This document shows positions 22,910-35,163 of a DNA stretch of 64,000 nt, piece after piece; the stretch's first letter is position 1; the number at the start of each line of letters is the position of its first letter. Position numbers and translations under genes: made by a program. The notes under the pieces were generated by a model. That model was not told where the DNA came from and ran no database searches. It was given only the letters and a program-made list of their open reading frames with translations. The stretch lies in the NCBI GenBank assembly GCA_025917655.1, contig CP084615.1:2976001-3040000 (forward strand). The letters are read 5' to 3'. The DNA comes from Chlorella sorokiniana. Its lineage: Eukaryota; Chlorophyta; Trebouxiophyceae; Chlorellales; Chlorellaceae.

Positions 22910-24312
22910 GGGCGGTGGCTGGCCAGCAAGGAAGCGCGTTCCTCGAATGCAAGCGGGGATAGCGCGAGGGAGTCTTCGATCGGTCACAGGCAATCGATGC
23001 GTATGCATCATTTACCGGGTGGTGCACGACGGTCACGCCCCGAGTCCAGGCTGCTCACAGCGCACAGCGCGGCGGCTGCGCGGTGGTGCGCGCATGTGCA
23101 AGTTTTGAGGACAGAAGAAGGAGGGAATGGGGGTTGCGCGCGCCCGGCAGCATCGGTGCGCAAGTATAACAGCAGGGAGCATAGAAATGGGCAGTGGCCC
23201 AGGGGACTATGCAGAGCCCCAGGCCGGCAGCCAGGGGATAGGCACCTCCCCTCGGTCGCGGCAGCAGGTACAGCGGCTGCAGGTACAGCTCTGGCTTGCG
23301 TGCCTGTGCGTCTGGCAGTGCTGCATCTGCATGCAGCCCTCCTGTGCCCGGCCGTAGCGCGGTCAACTCGCCCGGCGCAAGCAGCAGACGGAGCTGCGGC
23401 ACTGCACCCTGCCACTCTCCCGTGGCGGCTCAGCGCAGCCTTACCACAGCGCACGCAGCAGCATGAATGGCTTCAGCCAGGCCGCCAGGGGGCAGCCATC
23501 GCGGAGGGAATCCGTGCCGCCTGCCAAGGCGACTGCGGTGGGAAGGTCGGGCGGCGCCCTCAGGTCACACCACGCCGTCTGCCAGCTTGACAGGCAGCAA
23601 GCCGAGCACTCTGCTTTGTTCGCGGCCAGTTGTGCATGTGGATTGTAACCCATCGCAGCAGCGGCTGCTGCCCAGCTCCCGACGGCGCTGCGTGCGCCCA
23701 GCTAGATGGGAGGCTTGGCAGCGGCGGCGCCCGGCAGTAAGCCTCGGTACTTGCCCGCCGCTGGCTTCAAGCATGTATTCAATTGACCAGTCGCTCCCTG
23801 CTGCCACTAAAGGGCAACGCCGTGCCAAAAACGCGGCTTGGGTGAAGGGCAGGTGGCCATTCGCGCAAGCACAGCAAAAAAGTGATCCCAGAGTATGACG
23901 ACATCCTTGCGACATGTTATTGCGATCAAAAGTAACAATCAACCGTGGAGACGCCTGGTAGCTGCAACAAGCGAATGGCAAGCAAACTGCGGGGCCGGCC
24001 CCGAGTGCAGCTCCTGGATGACATTATAGCAAGCAATACCACCGGTAATGCGCCTGAACAAGGGCACAGACATGGGGCCCCATGCATCATAGCACGTGCT
24101 GAGGTGCTGCACCGTTTTCATGCCCGGCCAGCGCTTGCAGCCCGCTTTCTGCTCCTCTTCCAAGTTCAAATAACCGATACCCCTCCAGTCCTCCACGGGC
24201 CTGGCCCTTACAGCCATCATGCGCTGCACCAACGCCACCATGCGCTGCACTATGTGCCGCCACAACAGCTACTCCAATGCCCCAGGACGCAAGAACAGCA
24301 ACCAGCAGTGCT
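22910..24312. other. Region between F-box copies 2 and 3, no supported gene
   Basis: The two flanking F-box genes are divergent, so this 1.4 kb holds both upstream regions. Open stretches exist on both strands, including a 241-codon plus-strand frame from 22865. They lack splice-flanked, family-like sequence and mostly run antisense to each other. A minus-strand stretch near 23560-23440 (APPDLPTAVALAGG) has F-box/LRR-like flavour and could be a gene remnant, but the support is thin. Confidence 0.35.
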
Positions 24313-26676
24313 ATGGCGCTGCCGCCGGCCGTAGCGGCCGCCATATGGAGCCGCCTGCCGCTCGCGGAACGTGTGGCCGTTGTGCCGCTTGTGAACCGCG
24401 AATGGCTTGAGGCCAGCCGCGGGCCCGATGCGCCGTTCCAGGATTTTGAGGTGAGACGTGTTGAGATGCTGTTGGCGGCCTGCAGTTGCCGCTGATGCTG
24501 GGAGGGCCGCTGCATGGCGTGCGCTGTTGCCGCGCCTTGCAGCTTCCCGCGGCTGCCCGCCGAATCTGCGCCCTTATCCCCCTCTAGCTGCGCATGCCGA
24601 GCGTCCTCCACCCACCCACCCACCCCCACAGTGGCAAGTCGCCTCCCTGGGGCAGCTGGCGGGCCTGCTGCGCTGGCTGGGGCGCCGCACCCATGCGCTG
24701 CGCCGCCTGCGCCTCACCATCCGCATCCGTCACTGGAGGCGGCATGGCCGTGGAGGCGCCGCCGCGGGCCGCTTTGCCGACCGCTGGCGCGTCGCCGCGG
24801 CGCAGCTCTCGGCTGTGCTGGGTGGCGCAGCCTCTTTGGAGGAGCTGTCCCTCACTGTGGATGCCTGCGTGTGGCGCCAGCCGCAGCACGGCTGGCTGGT
24901 CCTGCCCCCACCCTCTCCAAGCTGCGCCGCCTGGAGCTCTCCTCCCACCGCCTGGCGCTCCCCGCCGGCCTCGCCAGGTTGCCCTCCCTGCAACAGCTGC
25001 ACCTCTGCGGCGCCATCCAGCCGGGCGCGGAGCTGCACCCGCCGGCTGCCCTGTCCCGCCTGGAGCTGGCCGGCGCCGCGACCCTGGCCTCCGCCGCAGC
25101 GCTCCCCGCTTGGGCCTCCGCGCTGGCGTCCATGCCGCATCAGCCACCCACGCTGGCGCTGCTGCCTGCGCCGCCAGAGGCAGAGGCCTTCTGGTGGCGG
25201 GAGGACGGCAGCGGGCTGACGTTAGACGACGTGGGCGGCGTCCCAGACGCCGACGCCGCAGCTCGCCTGGACGCCCTGGAGTGCGACTCAGCCCGCCTGC
25301 TGCGCGCCTGGGGCCCCGCCCTGGCGCCCTGTCTGCGCTCTCTGGAGGTGGCGGGGGCCCTGGCGCCCGAGCCTGTGGCCGCTGGGTGGGGCCTGTGGGC
25401 TCAACTGGGCGAATACAGGTGGGTGGGCGAATGGGGTACGGGCCGGCTGTTCAATGATTGGCCTGGGCGCTTTTGCCATCTGCCGCTGTTTCGGGCGCTG
25501 CCGCCACAGCTCAATCCTCAGCGGCCGCTGGATGGTGAAAGCTGGCCTGCCCTGCTGCTGCTCCTCCTTGGTGCCTCTCTTTGCTCTTCCCCGCTTTGAA
25601 CCCCTTTCATTGCCCTCCTCCCCTTCCCTGCCCCTCCCCCTCCGCAGCCGCCTTAGCTCCCTGTCCCTGCGCCTCTTCCCGCCGCCAGACACACCTGTCG
25701 ACGCGGCGGCCCTGCCCCTGGCCCCCAGGGATCTGCCTGCCGGCTTGGAAGAGCTGTCTGTTGAGGCAGAGTGCGATGCAAGCTTTGCCCTGCCGCTCGG
25801 GGATTACCTGGGGTGAGTTTGGGCCTTTGGATGTGGGTGTGCGCTGGTTGTGATTGGAATCCCTCCCCTGGCTTTCGTGTTTCGTGTCCTTGGACCCATG
25901 AACAGACTGACTGCGAGGGAAGCATCCCGCGTGTCGCTGTGCGCTGCGGCTGCAGCACGTGCAGCTGGCACGATCACCTGGGAAGAGTTTCCGCCAGGAG
26001 CTCCCGCACCTCATCGTGTGCCCGTCCACCTGCTTCTGCACGCAGGTCGCTGCGCCGACTGTCCCTGGGCGGCGCCGCCGCGCTGCGCCTGGCCCCTCGG
26101 CTGCGACACATGCACCAGGTGGGCATGCCACTGCTGCATGCTTGTTTGAGTGGGTGGGTGGCGGTAGGGGGGCCAGGGTCGCTTGTATGTTATATCTCAG
26201 CGTGCTTATGACCGGGACGGCTGTTCAGATGCAGTCTGGGGGCCTGTGGTCCTGCTCCCTGTGCGGCTACGCTTGTGCCTGTTCGCCTTCCTGCCGACCT
26301 CTCACCTGCTGCCTGCCTTCCTCCGCCCCCTGCCGCAGCTCACGCGCCTCACCATCACAAACCCCTCCCCTGCCCCACCGCCCGGCCGCATGGCCAGATG
26401 TCCCAGCGCCTTGCTGCCAACGCCAAGCTGTCGAGCCCGATGACCGCCGCCCCTGGAGCAGTTCAGCGCCCTGGCGACGCCCCTGCCGAGTGGCCCAGCG
26501 CGGCGGAGCGGCGTCACGCAGCAAAGGTTCTGGCAGCTGAGCTGGCGCGGCACCCTGCTTTCTTCCACCTCACCGTCCCGAGCGGACCTGGTGATACGGA
26601 GGTGGCAGGAGCGGTGCGGCACACGGCCCAGGTGCTGAAGCAGCTCTGCCCCGCCGCCATCATTGAAGGTTTATAA
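24313..26676 (+). CDS. F-box / leucine-rich repeat protein (copy 3)
   Basis: Exon 1 (24313-24450) encodes a divergent F-box: LPPAVAAAIWSRLPLAERVAVVPLVNREWLEA. Exon 2 (24632-25418) has LRR-like units THALRRLRLTIRI, GAASLEELSLTVDA, LSKLRRLELSSHRLALP, LPSLQQLHLCG and LRSLEVAGALAPE. Exons 25648-25812 (LSSLSLRLFPPP, LEELSVEAEC), 26046-26118 (SLRRLSLGGAAALRLAP) and 26339-26676 (LTRLTITNPSP) follow, with a stop at 26676. Frame breaks appear near 24910 and 26393. An in-frame ATG also lies 12 codons upstream at 24277; I chose 24313 because the F-box begins right after it. Like copies 1 and 2 it is a probable SCF substrate adaptor. Confidence 0.7.
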
Positions 26677-27264
26677 AACCCCAGCATTCCCAAGCAAACA
26701 TTGCAGCACCAGTAGCGTTCCTCTGCCCCCATCCCTGCCCCCTGATCCCGAGCAATATTACCGCCTTGTTCATGAGAGATCGGCTGGCCTTCGGCACTGC
26801 ACAGCCGCTGTTCTGTTTTCATCCCTTGTTCGACGAAGCCCGGTTGCGGAGCAGCGCTGAGCTATACCTGTGTCCCCATTGACGGCTCCACAGCCTGCCA
26901 TCTGCGCCAAAAATTGCAAACATTCCCGTTGTTCTCTGCTTACGCGCCGTGTAAGATGCGCTGATTGTGCACTTCAGAAGTCGGCGGGGGCGTCAATGGG
27001 CGGCGGGCGGCAGGGTGTAGTGCATCTCGGCTCGCATGGTCTCCACATGCATCCCTCAAGAGGTCCCCCGTGCGATCCGTGCTTTCCCTCCCTCAGCGTT
27101 GCTCGTGCAACCTTTTGCCCGGCCCCACCGCGCGCCCTGTCCTACTGGGCAAGCAGCAGGAAGCTGGCCTAAAATGCTGTCTTGGCCGCCCCAATAACAC
27201 CTCTTCCTGCATTTGCATTCACCCCGACATCCGTCTCTCCGCCCAGGAAGCTAAACAAGGCACC
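26677..27264. other. Intergenic between F-box copy 3 and the membrane-protein gene
   Basis: This holds the 3' flank of the F-box gene and the promoter/5' UTR of the next gene. TGTAA occurs at 26950-26954, rather far from the stop. I see no exon-like sequence. Confidence 0.4.
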
Positions 27265-28681
27265 ATGGCCGCCCCACCTCCTCCCCCTCGCCCCGCGCAA
27301 TACTCTTACAACCGCGAGACGCAGGAAAGCTACTCGCGGAGCGTCGGAGGTGGGCCCGGCAGCAACAAGCAGGGGCCGCCCGATGATCATAGGCAGCAGC
27401 CGTCTGCCTGCTGCACTGGCAGCGGCACGGCAGCTGCGCCTGCCCTGCGCTGACGCTGCACGCTCGCTGCCACTTGTCCCTCGGGGGAAGGTACACCATC
27501 CGTAGTCCTGTGTCGCTGCAGGCTCCTCTTCTGACGACGAGCGTGCGTCTTACGGCTTTGGCGCCGTGGCCTTGGCCCACGCGGGTATGCAAGTGCTGCA
27601 CCGCCGCCGCCGCCCGCACTGCCCAGCTTGCCTCCCAGCTTGCATCGCCCGTGGCCCTGCTCTTGCATCTGCGTCCACACCGCCTCCCCCTGCCACTGCC
27701 CCTCTGCTGCCAGATGGGGCATGCCTCGCTGCTGCCTCCACTGGTACATCAGCCAAATGTTATCCACTCCCAATTGCCGCTCAACGCCCGTGCCCCCCTT
27801 CACACCCGCAGCCCTGGCGGTGCCCCTGCTCTTCCAGCCCCGCGAGGCTGCAAGCTTCCTGCTGGGCGGCGGCGCGCTGCCCACCAACGCCGAGCAGGAC
27901 CGGCTGATGGGCATGCTGGCAGCGGGGATGCTGTCGGGCGCCGCCGCCGCCTGGACCCTCAAGGTGGGCCCCGTCGGTTGGTTGTTGGTTTAGCTGCTGG
28001 CAGATGGTGTAGTGGAATTCGAAGGGGGCGACGACGGGCGGGATACTCGCTGACGCTCGTTGCTGCCTGGCGCTGTCTGCGGCCTGCCCCCAGGCGGACA
28101 GGCCGCGAGAGCCAGGCAGTAAGGAGGGCAGCAGGTGTCCCGCCTGTCGTCTGCTGCCTCGCTATCCTGTTGCGAATGCTTTAGAATTTTGCCCCCTCCC
28201 TCCCCGTGCACGCACTGCCTGCCCTCGTCCCCACTGCTCGCCCACAAGCAATAACCAGTGGTGGTCGCCACACAGCAGGTCTTGCCCTTCCCTGCTTCGC
28301 CCATGGCGCCTGCCTGCCCCTCCCCTCCATTGCCGCAGGGCGCCGCCGACCAGCACCGCCTGGACGACGAGGGCTCTCAGGAGCTGCAGCTGGGCTTGAT
28401 GGGGATGGGCATCGCCGCGTTGGGCGTCCAGCTGGCACACGGTGGGGCGGCAGCGGGAGCTGCCTGCTGCTGACGCCGCCTCGCTTCCTGCCCTGCGCTA
28501 CCGGTGTCTGTTGGCTGGGCACGCTGCCCTGCGCCGACAGCTTCAGGACCAGAGATACGTTTTAGTTGCCTGTTGCATCGCGTGGGGATTGTGCACATCT
28601 TAGTTGCCTGTTGCATCGCGTGGGGATTGTGCACATGCCCCCCCACCCACCCACCCACCCACACCCACACCACACCCACAC

Positions 28682-28715
<34 letters not shown>

Positions 28716-30437
28716 CACCCACCTCACACACCCATCCCCACCCCCGCTCTGCTCACACAGGTACCGACCTGACTAAGAACGGCGGGATTCTGGGCACCTC
28801 CGCCGCCGCGCTCACCTTTGCCGTGCCGGCGGCGCGCCTGCTGGGCACGGAGCGGGGCCGCTCCCGCCTCGGCTCCCGCATCAAGGTGGGCTGTGCGGTG
28901 TGTGCGGGCAGATGTTTCTGCATGTACTCGTAGCGTGTACGGGTGGAGGGCGGGTGACTGACGTTGACAGCGTCGTAGGAAAATGCTGAACGGCCAGCAT
29001 TCACCCACCTGCATGCCTGGTGGAGATGGTGCTGGCGGCAGCGTAAGCCGCCTGCGCCTTGTCCTGGTCCCTGCAGGGCTTCTTTAACAACATGGGGCGT
29101 GTGTTCGACTTCCGGCACGGTTTCAAGCTCTCCTCGGCGCTGTACGGGGTGAGCGACATCTGCCGCTGCACACAGTTGCCAGCAGACCAGCTTGAGCAGC
29201 AGAGAGCAGCTCCAAGGACCGTCTCCAGCCGTGCTGATGCAAGCAGTCCCCGCCGTAGACTGAGCCCCCCGCGGCTCCGCACAACACTGGCTGGGCACCT
29301 TCTTTGCCACGCTTGTCCATCGCTGCTCACTGTCCGCACTGCCGACGCACCCTCCCTGCAGTGCTGACCCCGCTTTCTTCCTGGCTGGAGCCTCCTACCT
29401 CTTTTCCCCTCAGGTAGGCCCCGCGGATGCCGCACCCGCTGCATCAACGCCAGCACCCCTGCATGAATTCTGCGCGTCGGCGCTGGGCAAGCCTTCCCTC
29501 TGTGCAGGTGCCGCCGCCAGCAGTGTTTTGCCTGCATGGTGTGCAAGCCATTGCAACCCACATGCGGCGTGCCTCTGGCCGTCTCCCCTCTGCTCACGCA
29601 AACGGCCTCTTTCTGTATCCTTTGGGGGCTGCCCCCGAATTCTGCAGAAGACGCTGGGCAACCTGCTGGGCTATGTGATGAAGGGCAACGACTCCGGTGA
29701 GCGCGGCGGGCACACCACTTCGAGAGGCACCGCCCTCCAACTTGCGGTCTGCCCCTGAGGTCCCCTGCATTGCGATGGCATTGTCCATGCCCCGTCCCTC
29801 CACTGCCTGCCCGACTGTTGCGCCCCCGCAGTCTTCTTGTGGCGCCACGCTGGCGGCGCCCTGCTCACCGTGCTCCCCGCCGTCACTGCCACCCTCAAGG
29901 CAGGCGCCACTAGCGCTTCTGCTTCCTGCTGGAGAAGCCTTTTGCCTGCAGTTTCATTGTTCTGTTTAGGCGTACTCTCCTGAGCCGTGCTGTCCTTTTC
30001 CGCCTGCTCGCCAACAACACTGCCCACTCAATTTCTGCTCTTTAAGCTAGCTTGTCGTCGCCCTGTTGCCCTGCCCGCAGGACAAGGCCGACCGCTCGGA
30101 GCTGAACGATGGCGCCGCCCGCACCCTCAACCTGGGCCTGCTACTGTCGGCGGCGGGTCACCTGGCGCTGCTGGGCCCGCTGGCCAGCGAGGGCAACGGC
30201 GGCAGGTGGGTGCACGACTCATCTGGCAGGCTGCGCAGTGTAGTAGCGAATGAGACGTGCTGCCTGGGACAGAGTTGTTGGAGAATGGCGTTTCCGACAA
30301 TACCAGCATCCCATCTTGAGCCGCGCTCAACCGCTCTGCACCGCAGGTACCTGCCAGTGCTGGTCGGCACTTGGGCCACTGCCGCAGCCGCCTCGCTGGT
30401 GGGCCTGACCAGCTCCGCCTCCGACAGGAAGCTGTGA
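27265..30437 (+). CDS. Multi-exon predicted membrane protein, family unknown
   Basis: The start ATG sits in a strong context (CACCATGG). Eleven exons are proposed: 27265-27349, 27522-27584, 27812-27963, 28339-28441, 28761-28885, 29077-29148, about 29361-29413, 29649-29696, 29831-29899, 30081-30206 and 30347-30437. The N-terminus is hydrophilic and Ser/Asp-rich (SSSDDERASYGFG). The rest alternates short loops with hydrophobic stretches such as LMGMLAAGMLSGAAAAW, LGLMGMGIAALGVQLAHG and LVGTWATAAAASLVGLTSS. One segment, FNNMGRVFDFRHGFKLSSALYG, looks conserved in style, but I cannot name the family. The protein begins without a clear signal peptide. The intron after 29899 needs a GC donor. The exon 6/7 junction is out of frame by one base. 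Function is unknown. Confidence 0.55.
28562..28637. repeat. 38-bp tandem duplication
   Basis: Two adjacent, essentially identical 38-bp copies starting TTAGTTGCCTGTTGCATCGC lie in an intron of the membrane-protein gene, directly before a CA-rich microsatellite. Confidence 0.85.
28638..28745. repeat. CCCA/CA simple-sequence repeat
   Basis: A C/CA-rich tract with an uninterrupted run of alternating CA from about 28683 to 28708. A similar CA tract lies at about 2346-2372 in an intron of the insulysin-like gene. Confidence 0.85.
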
Positions 30438-30907
30438 GGCGAGGTGGCGGTGGAGACGATCGAGTGCCCTGCGCGAGCTGGCCACGCTAGAACGGCCATC
30501 TCTGCTCAACAGCGAGCAATTTTTGTACAGGCATTTTGTTTCATTGGCAGGGCAGGGCAAGCCTTTAGATCTGGGCCTGTGCTTGCTGCTACCCCTCTCG
30601 GGTTTGCAGCAGCACTAATCATCCGGTTGTTTTTTCCATAATGTTGGAGCACCAAAGTGCTTACCGACTTTAATAACGCAGTAAACCTAGTTGTGCAGTA
30701 CGACCTCAGATGTCATGGGTGGTTGATGCAGGGCTGCAGCTGGCTGTCGGCCGCAGCAGTGCTCATCCAGGTTTCATCAACTTGGATGCGAAGCGGTACT
30801 TGGTTGTTGGCGACCACCTGTTCTCCAGCCCCAGCACTGGCAGCAGCACGTGCCATAGCTGGCATCATATTTTACAGTCGAGTTGCTTCGAGAAGGGACA
30901 AGAAGGG
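30438..30907. other. Intergenic, convergent gene ends
   Basis: This holds the 3' flanks of the membrane-protein gene (+) and the BTB-like gene (-), with lower GC around 30590-30690. No coding signal was seen. Confidence 0.4.
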
Positions 30908-33182
30908 TCACTGCTCTGGCACCCACCAGCCCACCAGCAACAACTCGCCCTCGCCGCCGCAGCTGCCGCCGTCAGCCAGCGCCGCCAGCGGCAGCGTTCG
31001 CTCCAGCTGCTGCGCCAGGAAGCCAACCTTCCACCAGGTGGGGCCTGGCCGTGTCAGCGGGCCCAGCGCGCACCAATGGAAGCCGTCTGCGCCAAAAGCG
31101 AAGCAGGTGGCCTGCAAATTGGCGGGCGACCGCCTCACGCGGCGGTTGTCAGCCAGATCCACACGCCAGCAGCTCACCGGCGATGTGCCCTACCAGCAGG
31201 CGACTCATGTCAGGGCAGGCAGGTGCGGGCACAGCCAGCGCAGCAGGAGAGCGGCACCCTGAAGCAGCAGGCGCTAGCAGGCACCTTGAACCCCGCTGGG
31301 AAGGTGTCAGGGTCGAGGCTGAGCTGCAGGTCCCAGCCGGCGCCGCTGGCAGGCGCGCCGCCGTCGACGGAGTGAGCGGCGGCGTGGCGTGGGTCCTCTC
31401 GCTCCAGCTGCAGCGCCATGGGGCGGGAGGGGCCCCAGGAGCAGGGGACGGGGCGCGCGCAGCAGCCCATGACAGTGCCCGTCCAGGCCGCCATCTCAGC
31501 CGTGAGCAGCGCCCAGACCAGCGAGCGGCGCGCTGCGTGCCGCGGCCCGCACCCTGCATCCCCGCTGCCGGACGGGGCCGGCTCCAGCTGGGAACACACC
31601 ATGCTGGCACCGGGCCGGCCGCCGTGGCCGCGTGTCTCCAAGTCTCCCGCGACCCGGGAGTTGAGCAGGCGCCAGGCCAACGCCGTGGCAAGGCGGCGGT
31701 CCACCCAGGCAGCGTTGCTGTGCAGGTAGAGCGTGGCGGCGGCCAGCTCGCCAGGCGACAGCTGGCGCAGGCGCAGACAGCACAGCAGGGCCAGCGCATC
31801 GGCTGAGCTGGCAGCCTTGGCCAGGTGGCACAGGGTCTGCGACAGGGGGTGGGCGGGCCAGGGACCAACATGCAGGAGTAGGTTGAGAAGGGCAGAGGCA
31901 GCTGCCTCATGGTGCCTTTTGTAAATGCATCAGCATCAACTGCTTATGCCTGCTGCATCCAGGCAGCGTGTGCTGCTTGAAGCAGCAGCGCGACGCAGGT
32001 GTGTCAATAAGCGGTCCCCTGCGCACCTCTACCACGCAGCACTCGGTGGGGGCGCACAGCTGGCAGCTGCACAGCAGCTCCCGCCGCTTTGCAGGCGGCC
32101 ACTCCGCCAGCATCTCTGCCGCCTTGGCGCCGCTCAGCATGAAGAAGCTCTGCAGGGATTGGGACGGGGAGGGAGGCTGCGGCTTGGGCAGGAGGTCAAA
32201 CAGGCCGTCCTACCCAAAAACCACGACAGCAGTGCAGCTGGTGCGTGCTTGCCCCCCGCCACCCCACCTGCAGAAAGTCGCGCTCAATGTGTTCGGCCAG
32301 TGATGAAAGCTGCAGATCCAGCGCCACTCGCAGCACGGGGCATGGAAAGCTGTCCAGGACGTGGTCCTGCAGGTAGCAGGCAGCTGCTTCCAGCACCGCC
32401 GCCACCTGCACCGGCAGCACGCAGGTGGCAGCTTGCATTGGAGGCTGGGTAAAGTAATCACCACAGCAGCTGCTGCACGCAGCAACACAGCGCCCCCACA
32501 GCATCACCTGCAACATGAGCGGTGCGGGCCGCCAACTGGCGGGCAGCAGCAACGTTGCAGCACCCACCTGCAGGTAGGCCGCCGCTTGCAGCAGGTGCGG
32601 CAGCGCTGCAGGCCCAAGCTCAACGATGCCGGAGCGCAATGCCCTTGCCAGCAGCGTGACCGCTCGGTGGCCAAAGTCAAGCGCGATGTAGGCGGGAGGG
32701 TTGCCAAAGCTGCGGCACCACCAGGCAATCGGCATGGGTAGCGGCAGCAACACGAATGAGGGAGGGAAGACGCACTCACGGCCCTGGGCAGGGGTGCACC
32801 TGGCTGCATGCTGGTAGTAAGCGCTATAACGAAGCAGTACACTCCGGCCCACCTCGCACCTGCAACCAACGGGGGCCCTCATTGTGTGGGCTTGTCCAGG
32901 CCTGGCAGGGTCCGGAGGCGGCGGCAGAAACCAATCGCTCTGCTGTAGTCGGCGCACTCGCCCGCCGGTTTCAGGCGCTCCCACGCCCACAAGCGTCACT
33001 GTACCGCCTCCCTCCGACACTCTCAAGTCCTCAAACGGAGCGCTGAGCGAAGGCAGCGTCACTTGCTGCAACGGCAAAGCAGCGTTGTTCAGCTGCTTTG
33101 CCAAGGCAACAAGAGACGGCTCCAGCAGTGCATCGTCCAGTTGCCGCTTCGACGGCTTATTGTTCCGGCCGCGCTTCGTCAT
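30908..33182 (-). CDS. BTB/BACK-like domain protein
   Basis: The start ATG at 33182 gives a basic N-terminus, MTKRGRNNKPSKRQLDDALL. Exon 1 runs to about 32854. Exon near 32716-32569 contains ALRSGIVELGPAALPHLLQAAAYLQ, which resembles the end of a BTB domain (position-specific leucines leading to a YLQ helix). It is followed by about 32410-32271 (VAAVLEAAACYLQDHVLDSFPCPVLRV-type, split here), matching the BTB-to-BACK transition. Exons near 32155-32031 and 31840-31291 are helical, with LLCCLRLRQLSPGELAAATLYLH. The last exon has DGFHWCALGPLTRPGPTWWKVGF and stops at 30908. Many algal BTB proteins are CUL3 adaptors, so a ubiquitin-ligase role is possible. The domain call rests on pattern only. Confidence 0.5.
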
Positions 33183-33554
33183 TTGAGGCTTACTTGCAAC
33201 AACAACGCAGACAAAACAATTGCAGAATGCATGTGCACATAGGAACACGTCCGGAGGGCACACAAACGACTAAAGGATTGCGCCCTGCCGCCGCCGCTGG
33301 AACCGCTACGCCACCTCACATGGGCCAGATAATGTGGAGAGCCTGAAAGCCTCTCTTTTATTAAATCTTACCAGGCTGTGTACTCTCCAGCTATTTTTAT
33401 CACGTGTCTGAAGGCTGTAAGCAACGCTGCAAACTTGGCAGCTGGCATGCAGCTGCTAAGCGGGCGCCTGGCTGGACGTGGCAGTTCCCTCACCCTCCCT
33501 CTCTTGGAACCCCACCAAAGCACCAATTATTGCTGGTACATGCTTGATTAAGGC
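33183..33554. other. Divergent promoter region
   Basis: This lies between the BTB-like gene (-) and the small gene at 33555 (+). It is AT-richer at 33350-33420 and presumably carries both promoters. I recognise no specific elements. Confidence 0.4.
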
Positions 33555-34854
33555 ATGGAAAATACTCATGACGTCCAGGCTTACAGGGAGGGGCAGGCGC
33601 CAGCAAATGGCGACCTTGAGCCCTCCAAGCCTCACCACCCTGCTGTTGCAGAGGGCAGCTCTGCTGGCCACGAGGTTGGAGTGACAGAAGGAAACCTGCA
33701 TGGCATGCCGCTGCAGGGCAGCAGCCACCATCGGCCAGAGAGACCCCAGGCGGCGGGCGTCGGCGACAGCGGACTGGCAGGTGGGTAATGTGCACCTGTA
33801 GCATCGACGTACGCAGCTGTACATGACGCAGCAACACTAGCACCACACCGTGTTAAGCCGCAACCTTGCAAGGCCAAACCTTGCATTGACACTGTGCATC
33901 CGGCAAGCTGCAGGGCTGACCACGCCCCCTGCCACATACCAGAGGGTACCCACTGCCACAGGCGGCGGCGGCGTCAGCTCGGCAGGCAGCACGCCGCGCG
34001 GCGCGGGCCAGGGCGCCCTCCTGTACGAGGGCTCGCCTCTGCACGGCAGGGCTCGGAGCCCGCGGGCCCCAGGCCTACAGACCTTTGGTGCCAAGTACAT
34101 GCCCTTTGCCGCCGGTGCGCTGTTGCCTCCACCCCTACACCCCCTCACACGTGTGGCTCGGAGTGTCGTCAGTTGGTCTGCTGCCAAACAAGGTTATGTG
34201 CATTGCGACAGCCGTCCACCCCCCCCGCTGTTCCCTGCTCCTTACTCTTCAAACAGGGTTTGCGCAGATGGCGAGTGAGGCGCCGGTGTACCGCTCGTCC
34301 CGCCTGCACACCATCAACCCCACTGCCGCCATCAACGAGGACACGAGCTACCTGTGGACCCTGGTGGGTGTTGCCGCTGCCGGGTTGCGCGTGCTGTGGT
34401 GCGTTCAAAGTGCCGGTACCGGTGCTGCAATGGTGGTGATGCAGTGCCAGGCCCAGCCACTGAAGGGCACGGTGCGCTGCAATGCGCCTGTGGCATGCTG
34501 GCAAAGGGCAAGGAACCGGCGCCGGCAGTCTGTTTTGGCCAAACTCCCGAGAAGCTAACCGCCTCTGTCCTGGTTTCGCGTGGCTGCCAGGACTCTGGCA
34601 TGGAGACGCCTGCCACCCGCGCCGCCAACCCCAACCGGCCCAATGCCGAGCATGTGCGTAACACCTCGGCTGGCACCGGCGGTGGTGTATTGGGCAAGCT
34701 CTTCGGGGTAAGAGCCTGCCTGAGCGTGTTGTTGCAAGCTCCCACAGAACTGTATGCCGGGCGTCTTCTTGCCCAGGCCGCTTCCCATCACTTTTTCCTG
34801 GCCCGTGGGCGGTAAACCTGGATTGCCGCTCTTTCCCTGCAGCCCATCAAGTGA
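33555..34854 (+). CDS. Small spliced protein of unknown function
   Basis: Five exons join in frame with good splice sites: 33555-33779, 33962-34114, 34257-34363, 34590-34707 and 34843-34854. Together they give about 205 residues. The N-terminal part is hydrophilic (MENTHDVQAYREGQAPANGD) and Gly/Ser-rich. The middle reads PGLQTFGAKYMPFAAG and APVYRSSRLHTINPTAAINEDTSYLWTL. The C-terminus is GGGVLGKLFGPIK. No signal peptide, membrane segment or known domain is visible. The last exon codes only PIK and the stop. The consistent phase across four introns makes it a convincing gene although the family is unknown. It lies about 310 bp upstream of the COG7 gene on the same strand. Confidence 0.6.
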
Positions 34855-35163
34855 TGCTGCACGTCTGCGATAGTGGATCCTGGCATCATGAAGAAACTCA
34901 AACAGCCTAGCGCGGTCTCTTCGTTTGACAGCAGTGCATGCACATGTTGACAGGCGGCTGAACTACACCCATGCTGCCGCCACGTACTTGTTCGCTGATT
35001 TCACTGCCCTGGCCCTCTTAAGGCCCTTTGATCGCGGCCATCAATCCTTTCGCGTTACTGTAATCACGAACAGCAGCCCTGAAACAGCACTAGTGTTTTT
35101 GTTTAGAGCGATCTCCGGTTGTTTCGCGTAGCTCGCGGCTTTGTAGGCCGTCTTGTGGTCTGA

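Noticed and set aside
22865-23590. 241-codon plus-strand ORF between F-box genes
   Set aside because: It overlaps the promoter and start of F-box copy 2, has no domain-like sequence, and is mirrored by equally long ORFs on the other strand, as GC-rich DNA produces.
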